NCBI GenBank assembly: GCA_902523615.1
Contig: CABYZW010000004.1
Coordinates: 1-64,000, forward strand
From: an uncultured Pelagibacteraceae bacterium
Lineage (GTDB): Bacteria > Pseudomonadota > Alphaproteobacteria > Pelagibacterales > Pelagibacteraceae
Reading direction: 5' to 3'
Length of the DNA: 64,000 nucleotides
Position numbers and translations under genes: made by a program. The notes under the pieces are model-generated. The model was not told the DNA's origin. It ran no database searches and worked only from the letters and a program-made list of their open reading frames with translations. Positions 40,426-49,615 of the stretch are shown piece by piece (position 1 is the stretch's first letter; each line of letters opens with the position of its first letter).

Positions 40426-41069
40426 TCGAAAATTTTTTCGACTAAATAAAGGCCTAAGGCAACACAAGGACCAATTCCAAAAGCAAATAATAAAGTTCCC
40501 ACTCCCACAGTTCCACCTAAGTACCATCCAATACTTACAACAGAGATCTCTAAAAATGCCCTTACGGCAGCAACTGGTAAATTTGTTTTTTTTTGCAGAC
40601 CAATCATCAAACCATCTCTTGGTCCAGCTCCAAGATTAGATACTAGATAAATACCTCCACCAATCCCAACAGTTATTACTGAAATTATTGCTAGAATTAA
40701 TTGATAAAAGTAATTAGATGGGGTTGGAACAAATTTTATGCAAAGATCTATCATCAATGCAATAATGATTGCATTAAGTATTGTTCCCATCCCTGGTTTT
40801 TGACCGAGCGGTATCCACAAAATTAAAACTGCAACACTAATAAAAAATGTTATTGTTCCAATACTTAAGTTAACATTTAAAGAGATACCTTGAGCTAAAA
40901 CACTCCATGGAGAAGCACCAGTAAAAGATACAATTAATAAACCTTCTCCAAGACCAAATAACATCAAACCAAAACATAAAAAAAAAAATGTAGAGAATGT
41001 TGGTTTAAAATTATAAGGCTTATCGGAACTCCAACTAACCCTTGGTATTTTCTTAATTTTTAAAAACAT
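40422..41069 (-). CDS. YczE/YitT-like membrane protein
   Basis: This 215-residue protein has about five membrane helices. The blocks GASPWSVLAQGISLNVNLSIG, split by a helix boundary, and GAGPRDGLMIGLQKKTN with VRAFLEISVVSIGWYLGG are characteristic of the YczE family. Function is not established. It is divergent from the DUF6134 gene with 50 bases between. Confidence 0.82.
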   Translation of the reverse strand: MFLKIKKIPRVSWSSDKPYNFKPTFSTFFFLCFGLMLFGLGEGLLIVSFTGASPWSVLAQGISLNVNLSIGTITFFISVAVLILWIPLGQKPGMGTILNAIIIALMIDLCIKFVPTPSNYFYQLILAIISVITVGIGGGIYLVSNLGAGPRDGLMIGLQKKTNLPVAAVRAFLEISVVSIGWYLGGTVGVGTLLFAFGIGPCVALGLYLVEKIFD

Positions 41070-41119
41070 TTTAATAAGTTATTTCTATTGTTAATAAAGT
41101 CTATTAAACTAGTTGTTAA

Positions 41120-41800
41120 ATGAAAAAAATTATAGTCATTTTATTTCTTTTTATTTATCCAATAAATTCAATCGCTCATATTGGACATTACATTAAATAC
41201 AACAAAATTGAGATGGAGATTTTTCGAAATGGTGAGCTTATTGGCTTTAATCATTATATTTTCAATAGAAATGGATCAGAAACTATTGTTACCAATCAAA
41301 TTAAATTTGTAGTTAAACTTTTGGGAGCAACAGTTTTCCAAGTTGAGGGTTATAGCGAGGAAAAATATTTCAAAGATCAATTAGTTTCTTATAATTCTAA
41401 AACTTTACAAAACGATAAAAAGAAGTTCGTTAATTTAACATTTAATCAAGAAAATAAAAAATTTGATATCAAAGGCTCTTCATATAATGGAGAAGCCTCA
41501 GCTAGTAACGTGATTGGAAATTGGTGGAATCACAAAATTTTACAAGCGAGTTCTCAAATAAGTCCGATCTCAGGGAGCATTAAGGATCAAGTGGTAACTT
41601 TTTTAGGTAAAGAAAAAATAAATCTTTATGGAAAAGTTTATGATGTTGATCATTTTACACTGAAGTCTAAAGATATAAATGTACCGAAAGATAAAAGATT
41701 AGATTTTGATGTTTGGTACGATCGTAAAAATTTAATGATATTAAAAGTATCCTATTCAAAAATGGGTAACTGGGAATATAAACTAAAAAATTTTAACTAA
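41120..41800 (+). CDS. Secreted DUF6134 family protein
   Basis: This 226-residue protein has a signal peptide (MKKIIVILFLFIYPINSIAH). The mature part is beta-rich, with EMEIFRNGELIGFNHYIF near the start and a central GEASASNVIGNWWNHKILQA, and resembles DUF6134. It is presumably periplasmic. Function is unknown; it stands alone between two oppositely oriented neighbours. Confidence 0.7.
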   Translation: MKKIIVILFLFIYPINSIAHIGHYIKYNKIEMEIFRNGELIGFNHYIFNRNGSETIVTNQIKFVVKLLGATVFQVEGYSEEKYFKDQLVSYNSKTLQNDKKKFVNLTFNQENKKFDIKGSSYNGEASASNVIGNWWNHKILQASSQISPISGSIKDQVVTFLGKEKINLYGKVYDVDHFTLKSKDINVPKDKRLDFDVWYDRKNLMILKVSYSKMGNWEYKLKNFN

Positions 41801-41801
41801 T

Positions 41802-42773
41802 TCATCTTGAGATTTTTTTAAATAAATCATGTGCACTTATCCATCCTGACTCTAATCTAGGTCCCACAAACCAATCAGCACAAACACCTAATCTTTTCCT
41901 AGGATCCCAATAACTTTTAATTTTAAACGGTCTCGAATTTGAAGAGAATCTCCAACCGTGATTAAGTGAATAATAAATTTTTGTTTTTTTGATATTTGAA
42001 AGTTTAAAAAATTTATCAATCATAATTTTTGAATTTTCTTTTGTGTTATTCTTGTTTTTGTTAATCTTTTTATTTGCCCATTCAAATGTACTTTGGAGAG
42101 TCCATAAATCATATTTTGATTTAAACCTTTTTTTTGAGTTTTCATTTCCAGCCCAACCAAGAATTGGATCATCAAATAGATAGCTACTATTTGAATTCTT
42201 ACTTTTTTTTATTGCAATCATAGTGGTAATATTTGCATCCATTTTTATAGATTTACTTACAAAAGAGTTATTGATAAATTTCTTAGAAAGTTTTTTTAAT
42301 TGTGGAAAAGGACAAGTCAAAATTAGGTTTTTAAAGGATCTCAATTTTCTATCGTCAAATAACAAGTACCAGAGTTTATTTTTATAATAAATTTTTTTTA
42401 ATTCACTTTGGTAGTTGCAACTAATATTCTTTAGTAAATATTTGCTAATATCATTGTTTCCATTTTTACCGATTACTTTCAGATGTTTTTTATCCTCTTT
42501 TTTTTTTGAATTAAGAAAAACATGTTTACCACTCCAAACCTTTAAAATTCTTTTTTTTATTAAATCTTTAGTAAATTTTTTAAATTTCCTTGTTTTTGGT
42601 GAAATATATTGAGTACCGTGATCAAAACCTGTTTTGCCTTTTATTCTTTTAAAAGATGCACGACCCCCAGGACCTCTTGCTTTATCGAATAGAATTACCG
42701 AATATTTTTTATTTAGAAGATTTGCAATTGTGGATCCAGATATACCAGAGCCAATTATACAAAATTCACTCAT
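41802..42773 (-). CDS. Renalase-like NAD(P)/FAD-dependent amine oxidase family protein
   Basis: This 323-residue protein has FCIIGSGISGSTIANLL (4-20) as the dinucleotide motif, then FDKARGPGGRASFKRI (about 33-48), HGTQYISP (about 53-60), and the C-terminal RLGVCADWFVGPRLESGWIS stretch that contacts FAD. This combination is typical of bacterial renalase-like proteins. The substrate is unknown. It overlaps pmbA by 4 bases and is probably in one unit with tldD and pmbA. Confidence 0.88.
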   Translation of the reverse strand: MSEFCIIGSGISGSTIANLLNKKYSVILFDKARGPGGRASFKRIKGKTGFDHGTQYISPKTRKFKKFTKDLIKKRILKVWSGKHVFLNSKKKEDKKHLKVIGKNGNNDISKYLLKNISCNYQSELKKIYYKNKLWYLLFDDRKLRSFKNLILTCPFPQLKKLSKKFINNSFVSKSIKMDANITTMIAIKKSKNSNSSYLFDDPILGWAGNENSKKRFKSKYDLWTLQSTFEWANKKINKNKNNTKENSKIMIDKFFKLSNIKKTKIYYSLNHGWRFSSNSRPFKIKSYWDPRKRLGVCADWFVGPRLESGWISAHDLFKKISR

Positions 42774-44086
42774 TTACCGGCAACAACCATTCCTTCTATT
42801 AACATGGTTGGTGAGTTAGTTGCATATTTGAACTCCAAGTCATTTGCTAAGGTGATATTTTGAAACATGTCTTTAAAATTACCTGCTATGGTAATTTCAT
42901 TTATTGGATATTTAAACTCACCATTTTCAACTAAAAACCCTGTTGCTCCAACTGAATAATCTCCAGTCACAATATTACTCCCATGCCCTATGGTTTCAGT
43001 AATATAGAGACTTTTTGAATTTGAATTCAGTAAATCTTTAAAACTAATATTTCCATTTTCAAAATAAATATTACTTGTTCCTCCACATCTTCCATTGGAT
43101 TTAAGATTTAATTTTTTTCCATTGTAAGTATCAATCAAATAATTTTTCAAAATTCCATGATCAACTAGTTTGAGTGTGTCGGTCTTTACTCCCTCACTAT
43201 CAAAATTTCTTGAGCCTAATCCTTTGAGCATATCAGGTTTGTCAAATATATTAATTTTATCTGAGAATATTTTTTGATTAACTTTATCTTTTAAAAAAGA
43301 AGTCCCTCTTGATATTGCTGATGAAGAAATAGCGCTTGCAAAAGTACTTAACAATCCCTTAGCTATTCTTTTATCAAAAATTATAGCAATTTTTTCACTT
43401 CCTATTTTTTTTGGACTTAATTTTCTAATAGTTTGACTAGCAGCTAGATTTCCTAATTTCTCTGCATCATCTAGATCTTTAAGAAAACATTTACTAGAAT
43501 ATTCATAATCCCTTTCCATGCTTTTTTCATCTTTTGCAACTGTTACACTTGATGCTGTAAACGAAGATGTTTTGTAACCATCACAAAAACCTTCACTATT
43601 AGCTAAAACAAAATTAGATTTATTTTGAGTAAAACTAGACTCAGTGTTTACAATTTTTTTATCTCCGGAAGCAGCGGCCTCTAATGTTTTTAAATAATCT
43701 ATTTTTTGCTCATTCGCTATATGACTATTATCATAAAGATCTAAATCTTTAACTTCTTTTGCTAATAAATCTCTGTCTGGTAAAGAATTAAATTCATCCT
43801 CAGGAGTATTTTTTGTGGTTTCGACACATTTTTCGATCAAAATATTCAAATTATCAGTAAGCAAATTAGACGAAGATATTGATGATTTTTTTTTACCAAT
43901 GTAAGTAGTGATACTTATGCCTAGATCATCTGATCTATTAGCTTCATCCAATTTTTTATTTCTAAAATTAACAGTTTCAGAAACTGAATTTTTTACAACA
44001 ACACTTGTGTCTGTTGCACCTAATTTCCTGGCTAAGGCTAAACAATATGATGCTTTTTTCTCCAAAAATTCTTGATCTTTAACCAT
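42770..44086 (-). CDS. pmbA: Metalloprotease subunit PmbA/TldE
   Basis: This 438-residue protein is the non-catalytic partner of TldD. It shows ATDTSVVVKNSVSETVNFRN near the N terminus, GSRNFDSEGVKTDTLKLVDHG in the middle and GNFKDMFQNITLANDLE near the C terminus, and it lacks the HExxxH zinc motif. The TldD/E complex digests unfolded or modified peptides. It directly follows tldD, a less common arrangement than separate loci. Confidence 0.94.
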   Translation of the reverse strand: MVKDQEFLEKKASYCLALARKLGATDTSVVVKNSVSETVNFRNKKLDEANRSDDLGISITTYIGKKKSSISSSNLLTDNLNILIEKCVETTKNTPEDEFNSLPDRDLLAKEVKDLDLYDNSHIANEQKIDYLKTLEAAASGDKKIVNTESSFTQNKSNFVLANSEGFCDGYKTSSFTASSVTVAKDEKSMERDYEYSSKCFLKDLDDAEKLGNLAASQTIRKLSPKKIGSEKIAIIFDKRIAKGLLSTFASAISSSAISRGTSFLKDKVNQKIFSDKINIFDKPDMLKGLGSRNFDSEGVKTDTLKLVDHGILKNYLIDTYNGKKLNLKSNGRCGGTSNIYFENGNISFKDLLNSNSKSLYITETIGHGSNIVTGDYSVGATGFLVENGEFKYPINEITIAGNFKDMFQNITLANDLEFKYATNSPTMLIEGMVVAGK

Positions 44087-45508
44087 TTAAAGTTTTGTAC
44101 CACCTACAGTCATCTTATCGATTAATATTGATGGTTGTGCAACACCTACGGGCACACCTTGTCCTGCTTTACCACATGTCCCAATTCCAGGGTCCATCAT
44201 CATATCATTTCCTACCATGGAAACTTCTTTTAAAATTGAAGGACCATCACCAATTAATGTTGCACCTTTAATTGGTGATCCAATTTTACCATTAACAATT
44301 TCATAAGCTTCAGTACAATTAAATACAAATTTTCCAGATGTAATATCAACTTGTCCACCACCAAAACTGACTGCGAAAATACCTTTGTTGACAGCTTTAA
44401 TCATTTCTTCTTGGGTATGATTACCGCTTAACATCATTGTATTTCTCATTCTTGGTAGAACTATATGTCTATAGTTTTCTCTTCTTCCACTGCCAGTAGA
44501 CCTTGTTTTCATCAAACGTGCGTTAAGTCTGTCCTGCATAAAATTTTTTAAAATTCCATTTTCAATTAAGACAGTTTTTTCTGTTGGTGTTCCCTCATCG
44601 TCAATTGTAAGACTACCTCTTCTTTTACCAATGGTACCATCATCAATAATTGTAACTCCCTCACTTGCAACTTTTTGGCCCATAAGATTATGAAATGCTG
44701 ATGTTTTCTTTCTATTAAAATCTCCTTCTAAACCATGACCAACAGCCTCATGAATTAATATTGCTGGCCACCCAGGTCCGAGCACAACCTTCATCTCACC
44801 TGCTGGCGCTGGTTTACTCTCTAGATTCACTGATGCTATCCTTAAAGCTTCATCACAAACACTTTTCCAATTGTCATCATTTAAATATGAGTCGTAAGAT
44901 TGTCTTCCACCAACACCGTATACACCTGTTTCTTTTCTGCCATCTTTCTCCACCATAACTGACACATTAAATCTTACTAAAGGACGGACATCTGACAAAG
45001 TCTCTCCACCAGATCTAATTATTTCTACAGACTTTTGCTCTCCCAAAAAATTAGCCGTAACTTGTTTAACCTTATCACCTTTAGATCGTAAGTAATCATT
45101 TACATCATTCAATATTTTAATTTTTTCATTAAGAGATTTTTGCTCAATAGGGTTAATATTGTCATAATACTTTTTATTTGATTTAGGAATTTCATGATTG
45201 TAAGTACCTTTGACAGATTTTAATGTTGACTTCAAATTTTCTGAAGATTGTCTTAAAGAGTTCTTAGAAATTTCATTAGAATGAGAATAAGCAACCACTT
45301 CGTCAGATATAGCTCTAAAACCAAATCCTAAATCTGAATTATAACTGGAATTTTTAATTTTGTTATCGTCTAATAATATCGATTCAGATTTCGAATTTTC
45401 CAAATACAATTCGCCATCATCACATTTTTGCAAAGTATCTGAAATAATAGTTTCAGCCTCTTTTCTAGATAGGTCAGATTTTTCAAAGAAATTACTCATA
45501 AGATACAT
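44087..45508 (-). CDS. tldD: Zinc metalloprotease subunit TldD
   Basis: This 473-residue protein carries the zinc motif HEAVGH (H253-H258) in LIHEAVGHGLEGDFNRKK, plus FGFRAISDEVVAYSHSNEI near 62-80 and GKAGQGVPVGVAQPSILID near the C terminus. Two starts are possible: ATG 45508 or ATG 45499 (MSNFFEK); neither has a clear Shine-Dalgarno sequence, and the shorter looks natural. With PmbA it forms the TldD/E peptidase. Confidence 0.96.
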   Translation of the reverse strand: MYLMSNFFEKSDLSRKEAETIISDTLQKCDDGELYLENSKSESILLDDNKIKNSSYNSDLGFGFRAISDEVVAYSHSNEISKNSLRQSSENLKSTLKSVKGTYNHEIPKSNKKYYDNINPIEQKSLNEKIKILNDVNDYLRSKGDKVKQVTANFLGEQKSVEIIRSGGETLSDVRPLVRFNVSVMVEKDGRKETGVYGVGGRQSYDSYLNDDNWKSVCDEALRIASVNLESKPAPAGEMKVVLGPGWPAILIHEAVGHGLEGDFNRKKTSAFHNLMGQKVASEGVTIIDDGTIGKRRGSLTIDDEGTPTEKTVLIENGILKNFMQDRLNARLMKTRSTGSGRRENYRHIVLPRMRNTMMLSGNHTQEEMIKAVNKGIFAVSFGGGQVDITSGKFVFNCTEAYEIVNGKIGSPIKGATLIGDGPSILKEVSMVGNDMMMDPGIGTCGKAGQGVPVGVAQPSILIDKMTVGGTKL

Positions 45509-45593
45509 TAAATAGATTGTTTCATAAAATTTTCAACTAGAGTATTTTACGCATGTACATATCTGAGACAAATTAGTAATAAATTCTCTTATT

Positions 45594-45947
45594 ATGAAAG
45601 TTTATTTTAATAATTCTTGTAAAATTTGTAAGGCTGAAATTGATCTTTACAAAAAAGAAGAAATTGATGAAATTGATTGGGTTGATATTACAGATAATGA
45701 GTTGGCTGAAAAAGAAACTTCTAAAGACAGTAAACAACTTTTAAGAAGACTTCACATTAAAGATGGTGAGAAAGTTTTAGGAGGTGCAGAGGCATTTTTA
45801 TTTTTATGGAAAAAAATGCCTAAATATAAATTTCTTTATAATTTTTTTAAGCTTCCAATAATTTTTAACTTATTTTCTATTGTATATGAAATAGTTGCAT
45901 TTTTTCTTTATCTTAAAAACAAAAAACAATTAAGAAAAACTAACTAA
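45594..45947 (+). CDS. Thiol-disulfide oxidoreductase DCC family (DUF393)
   Basis: This 117-residue protein begins KVYFNNSCKICKAEIDLYKK with a thioredoxin-like C-x-x-C at about 9-12, then WVDITD and LGGAEAFLFLWKKMPKYKFLYNFFKLP. The latter block is standard in the DCC/DUF393 family. It has a C-terminal hydrophobic segment (about 85-108). The redox partner is unknown. Its end overlaps the next, convergent gene by 8 bases. Confidence 0.85.
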   Translation: MKVYFNNSCKICKAEIDLYKKEEIDEIDWVDITDNELAEKETSKDSKQLLRRLHIKDGEKVLGGAEAFLFLWKKMPKYKFLYNFFKLPIIFNLFSIVYEIVAFFLYLKNKKQLRKTN

Positions 45948-46233
45948 AAAAAAATAATAAAAATTTACTAAGTAAAGACATTGAAGATATAAACATTACT
46001 AAAACTATAGAATACATTAATAAAACAATCTTATTTTTTTTTCTTCTAAGTCTTACAAAATCTTTATCATCTAAATCTGAAATATCTCTTTCACCGGTTA
46101 CTGGATAATCATAAGTAAATCTCCAAGTGCTATCACCAAGTCTTGGATCTAAATTATTAAAATAAGTAATCCAGGCAATAATATATCTAAAAACTAAATA
46201 TAAAATTATTAAAAAAACTGAACCTAAAATCAT
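45940..46233 (-). CDS. Hypothetical two-helix membrane protein
   Basis: This 97-residue protein has one helix at the N terminus (about 2-20) and one near the C terminus (about 69-96). Between them lies a charged loop with DPRLGDSTWRFTYDYPVTGERDISDLDD. The loop is rich in conserved-looking aromatic and acidic residues, so the gene is probably real. I recognise no family. It is 30 bases downstream of the lysine-rich coiled-coil gene on the same strand, with which it may be cotranscribed. Confidence 0.65.
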   Translation of the reverse strand: MILGSVFLIILYLVFRYIIAWITYFNNLDPRLGDSTWRFTYDYPVTGERDISDLDDKDFVRLRRKKNKIVLLMYSIVLVMFISSMSLLSKFLLFFFS

Positions 46234-46263
46234 AAAATATAATACCTAATTAATTCAAAAAAT

Positions 46264-47463
46264 TTAATTGGTATTTTTTGCTCTTTTTCTAGCAATGAGT
46301 TGTGTTAAAGAGTCTACCATGGTGTCTGAAGCCTTAAAGATATCTACATTTCTGAACTCATGAGAAAGATTTTTTTCAGGATTTGTTTTATCTTCAATAA
46401 CAATTCCCTCGTCTGGAGAATTATTTTTGATATAAATTAATAATAGCCACTCATCATCAGATGACTCATCCCATTTAATAAAAACTTCTCCAGTTTCAAA
46501 TCGTCTATCTATACATCTAAAAATAGACATGTCTCGTGTAATATGTCTTTTATTTAATTGAAATACTAAACTGCTTGCGCTTCTATAAAAACTTTCAAGT
46601 GCAAATTCAATTTTTTGTCTTGCTAAAGTATATTCCTTTTCTTTTTTTAATAAAGTTTCTCTGTCTTCATCACCTTGAAGTTTAACACCTAGCGCCTCAA
46701 CTCTTTCTTTAATTTTTTGATCCCTGAGTAATCTGTATTTCTCTTTTAGTTTATCAATTCTTTCTTGTAATCCTGAATAGTCTTCTCTTTTTTCTTTTAA
46801 TGAAATTTTCTCAAGTTTTTCTAATTCTTTGACTTCTCTTATTCTGAATTTTTCAATTTGTTTATCTAATCTTAATTGTTTTAAAAATTGTTTTTGCTTT
46901 TCTGATTGTTCGATTCTTAAAAGCGCCTGTTCTTTTCTTAAAAATAATTTTATGTCTTTGGTTCTCTGTTTTTCTAATCTTTCCTCTGCTTTTAATGTTT
47001 GTTCCTTCAGCTTTAATCTTAAATTTTCTTCTTCTTCTTTCTTTTTTGCTTCCTCGATTTTTTCTTTTCTCTCTCTCTCAATTTTTTCTATTTTTATTCT
47101 TCTTTTTTCATCTGTTTTTAACATTTTGTAGATAGAAATTGTTTCTGAAATTTTGTCAAAAAAACTCTGAATGCTTTTTTCCAAACCAAAATTAAATTTA
47201 AATTTAAACTGAGGCTTAAGAGATAATTGGAATTTAACAAACTTTAAGACAAGGCTATCTTTCTGTTTTTTTTTTATTTTGGGTTGGTAATTGACTTTTT
47301 TTGTTTTTTTAGACTTATTTTTTTTCTTATTTTTAATTAACTTATTTTTTCTTTGTTTTTTTGAACTTTTTTTAATTCTATTTATTTTTCTTTTTACTTT
47401 GGTAGCTTTATTTTTCTTTTGTGTTTTTAACTTTTTTTTTAATTTTTTTTGTTTTTTTTTCAT
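46264..47463 (-). CDS. Lysine-rich coiled-coil protein of unknown function
   Basis: This 399-residue protein has three parts. Residues 1-70 are mostly lysine and arginine (MKKKQKKLKKKLKTQKK at the start). Residues about 110-290 form a long charged coiled coil rich in Glu, Lys, Arg and Leu. Residues about 300-390 form a compact domain with ITRDMSIFRCIDRRFETGE, VFIKWDESSDDEWLLLIYIK and NLSHEFRNVDIFKAS. The folded C-terminal domain, with tryptophans and acidic residues, argues against a chance frame. The basic tail suggests binding to nucleic acid or membrane. I recognise no family. Confidence 0.75.
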   Translation of the reverse strand: MKKKQKKLKKKLKTQKKNKATKVKRKINRIKKSSKKQRKNKLIKNKKKNKSKKTKKVNYQPKIKKKQKDSLVLKFVKFQLSLKPQFKFKFNFGLEKSIQSFFDKISETISIYKMLKTDEKRRIKIEKIERERKEKIEEAKKKEEEENLRLKLKEQTLKAEERLEKQRTKDIKLFLRKEQALLRIEQSEKQKQFLKQLRLDKQIEKFRIREVKELEKLEKISLKEKREDYSGLQERIDKLKEKYRLLRDQKIKERVEALGVKLQGDEDRETLLKKEKEYTLARQKIEFALESFYRSASSLVFQLNKRHITRDMSIFRCIDRRFETGEVFIKWDESSDDEWLLLIYIKNNSPDEGIVIEDKTNPEKNLSHEFRNVDIFKASDTMVDSLTQLIARKRAKNTN

Positions 47464-47492
47464 TTCTGAGAAGAAATGACCCTATCAATAAT

Positions 47493-48680
47493 TTATTGAT
47501 AAATATAGTCTCTAGTCACTGGTGTTGATTCGTAATTTTTAGAAAGCTGGAATTGATATACAACTTGATCGCCCCACTTAAATGCCATTTCACAACCAGC
47601 AAGATAAAACTCCCACATTCTAAAAAATTTTTCATCGAACATTTGAATAATTTTATCTTTATTTTTTAAGCAATTTTCTTTCCAATGTCTCAACGTGTGT
47701 ACGTAATGAAGCCTTAAAACCTCTACATCTGTTACTATTAAGCCAGCTTTTTCAATAGGGTTAGTTACTTCACTTAAACTTGGAGTATAACCGCCAGGAA
47801 AAATATATTTAGTAATCCATGGATGAGGATCTCTTGGAGGATTTACAGATCCAATGGTGTGTATCAGTGAAACCCCATCCTCCTTTAAAATTTTTTCGAT
47901 TTGTTTGAAAAATTTCTTATAAAATTTTCTACCAACATGTTCAAACATTCCAACGCTTACTATTCTATCAAATTTTTCATTTAACTCTCTATAATCCATT
48001 AGTTTAAATTTTACTTGATTTTCTAGATTCAATTCTTTAGCTTTTTGAAGACAATAATTAAGTTGGTTCTCAGATAAGGTAATACCCGTTACTTCACATT
48101 GAGCACTTTTGGCTACATCGATTGCAAGTGCCCCCCAGCCACATCCAATATCCAAAACTTTTTGATTAGGTTTTATATTTAATTTTTTAATTATATGTTG
48201 AATCTTATTATTTTGAGCTGTTTCTAAACTTTCATTTTCGTTTTTAAAATATCCACAAGAATATTGTCTCTTTGGATCTAAAAATAAGTCATACAAGTCG
48301 TCTTTGATATCATAATGGTGAGATATATTCATTTTGGATTTTTTAATAAAATTAAAGTTAGTTAAATATCTATATGACCCTCTTAATTTATTAATTAAAT
48401 AATTGAAAAAGTTTAATTCTCCCCTTCCAAAATTCATTAAGGCAAGATCCAAAAAATCTGTCAGCGTACCGTTTTCAATCACAATTTCACCATTAGTATA
48501 TGCCTCACCAAAATATAAATCGGGATGGAATAATAATTTATAATGAAGATTCTTTTTAAGGATCCTTAATTTAATAGGATTCTTACCAGGATTACCGATC
48601 ATATAATCTCTAGAGTTTGCATCAATTAAGATAAATCCACCTTTTTTAAAAACTTTATTTAAGAAACTAGCTAATTGCAT
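47493..48680 (-). CDS. cfa: Cyclopropane-fatty-acyl-phospholipid synthase family methyltransferase
   Basis: This 395-residue SAM-dependent enzyme has an N-terminal lipid-binding-like domain (about 1-110), then HYDIKDDLYDLFLDPKRQYSCG, the SAM motif VLDIGCGWGALAIDVAK (about 170-186), GITLSENQ and RIVSVGMFEHVGRKFYKKFF. These are standard for the Cfa family, which methylates double bonds of membrane lipids. Whether it makes cyclopropane or another methyl product is not certain. A 9-bp inverted repeat (47483-47501) covers the stop codon. It is 1 base from the DapA-like gene. Confidence 0.9.
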   Translation of the reverse strand: MQLASFLNKVFKKGGFILIDANSRDYMIGNPGKNPIKLRILKKNLHYKLLFHPDLYFGEAYTNGEIVIENGTLTDFLDLALMNFGRGELNFFNYLINKLRGSYRYLTNFNFIKKSKMNISHHYDIKDDLYDLFLDPKRQYSCGYFKNENESLETAQNNKIQHIIKKLNIKPNQKVLDIGCGWGALAIDVAKSAQCEVTGITLSENQLNYCLQKAKELNLENQVKFKLMDYRELNEKFDRIVSVGMFEHVGRKFYKKFFKQIEKILKEDGVSLIHTIGSVNPPRDPHPWITKYIFPGGYTPSLSEVTNPIEKAGLIVTDVEVLRLHYVHTLRHWKENCLKNKDKIIQMFDEKFFRMWEFYLAGCEMAFKWGDQVVYQFQLSKNYESTPVTRDYIYQ

Positions 48681-48681
48681 T

Positions 48682-49566
48682 TTAGGCCGCCATTTCAGAA
48701 TTAAGTTTGAAATTTAGACCCTTTAAATTATTAAGCAGATCTATTTCTTCATTTAAGTTTAAAAGTCTTAAAGGGGGTAAAATATTTTTATAAACATCGT
48801 TATTTTTAGAATAAAAAGTATGTAAACTTGAAATTAAATTATATTTATCGAAAGCTTCCCTTACATCGCACAATTTTTGATTATGAGATTGTTTATCTCC
48901 AGAGAAGAAATCATCATAAACTTTTCTAGAAAGTTCCGCAGTAACATTACAAGTCGCAGTTATTATGCCTGAACACCCAAGTTTAAGACCTTTTAATAAT
49001 TTTAATTCTGACCCAGGAAAAATCGAAAAATTATCTATTTTTAATTTCTCAAATAAATTGTATGAGCTATCTTTAATTCCAACTATTTGGTTAGGAAATC
49101 TTTTGACAAGCGTTTCAACACACTCTAAACTAAATTTATATCCGCAAAGTTTTTCAAAGTTATAAAGAATAATCTTACAATTAGGAACAGCCTCAACTAT
49201 TTTAGAGTAAAATTCTATAACTTCTAAGTCCCGATATTTATAATATGCAGGAGGCATAATCAAAAATTTTGTAAAGTTTAATGACATAGCTACATTCATA
49301 AAGTTTATTGTTTCTAATATTGAATTTAATCCAGTTCCTATTATATGTTTATCTCTATATTTACTCTCAGAAAGATTATTTAATAATCTGATTTTTTCTG
49401 AGATAGATATCAACTGAGCCTGACCTGTACTTCCAAATATTGCTGTTCCATGACAACCTTGATCTATTAACTTTTCTGCATGTTTTATAGTTTTCTCAAT
49501 ATTTAAGCTTAAATCAGAATTTAATACTGACATTGTAGCCGCAAATATTCCTCTTATTTTTGTCAT
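48682..49566 (-). CDS. Dihydrodipicolinate synthase/N-acetylneuraminate lyase family aldolase
   Basis: This 294-residue TIM-barrel aldolase has the Schiff-base lysine in IVGIKDSSYN (about 161-170) and the family tyrosine in IILYNFEK (about 131-138). The pyruvate carboxylate-binding motif reads GSTGQ instead of the GTTGE of true DapA, and the residues after the tyrosine are not the NVPGRT of DapA. A catabolic or sugar-acid aldolase is therefore more likely than lysine synthesis. It may be cotranscribed with the Cfa-like gene. Confidence 0.85.
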   Translation of the reverse strand: MTKIRGIFAATMSVLNSDLSLNIEKTIKHAEKLIDQGCHGTAIFGSTGQAQLISISEKIRLLNNLSESKYRDKHIIGTGLNSILETINFMNVAMSLNFTKFLIMPPAYYKYRDLEVIEFYSKIVEAVPNCKIILYNFEKLCGYKFSLECVETLVKRFPNQIVGIKDSSYNLFEKLKIDNFSIFPGSELKLLKGLKLGCSGIITATCNVTAELSRKVYDDFFSGDKQSHNQKLCDVREAFDKYNLISSLHTFYSKNNDVYKNILPPLRLLNLNEEIDLLNNLKGLNFKLNSEMAA

Positions 49567-49615
49567 AATAAAAATTTATATAAAAAATATAACTAGTAAA
49601 GTTTATAAATACCAT

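Noticed and set aside
46829-47479. Long hydrophobic Phe/Leu-rich open frames on the plus strand
   Set aside because: They are the antisense of lysine- and glutamate-rich codons of the coiled-coil gene; AAA/GAA read backwards gives Phe/Ser-rich frames. No Shine-Dalgarno sequence and no family likeness.
47483-47501. 9-bp inverted repeat at the end of the Cfa-like gene as a terminator
   Set aside because: It is purely A/T with a single C-G pair, has almost no loop and no T-run, and covers the stop codon; likely chance in AT-rich DNA.
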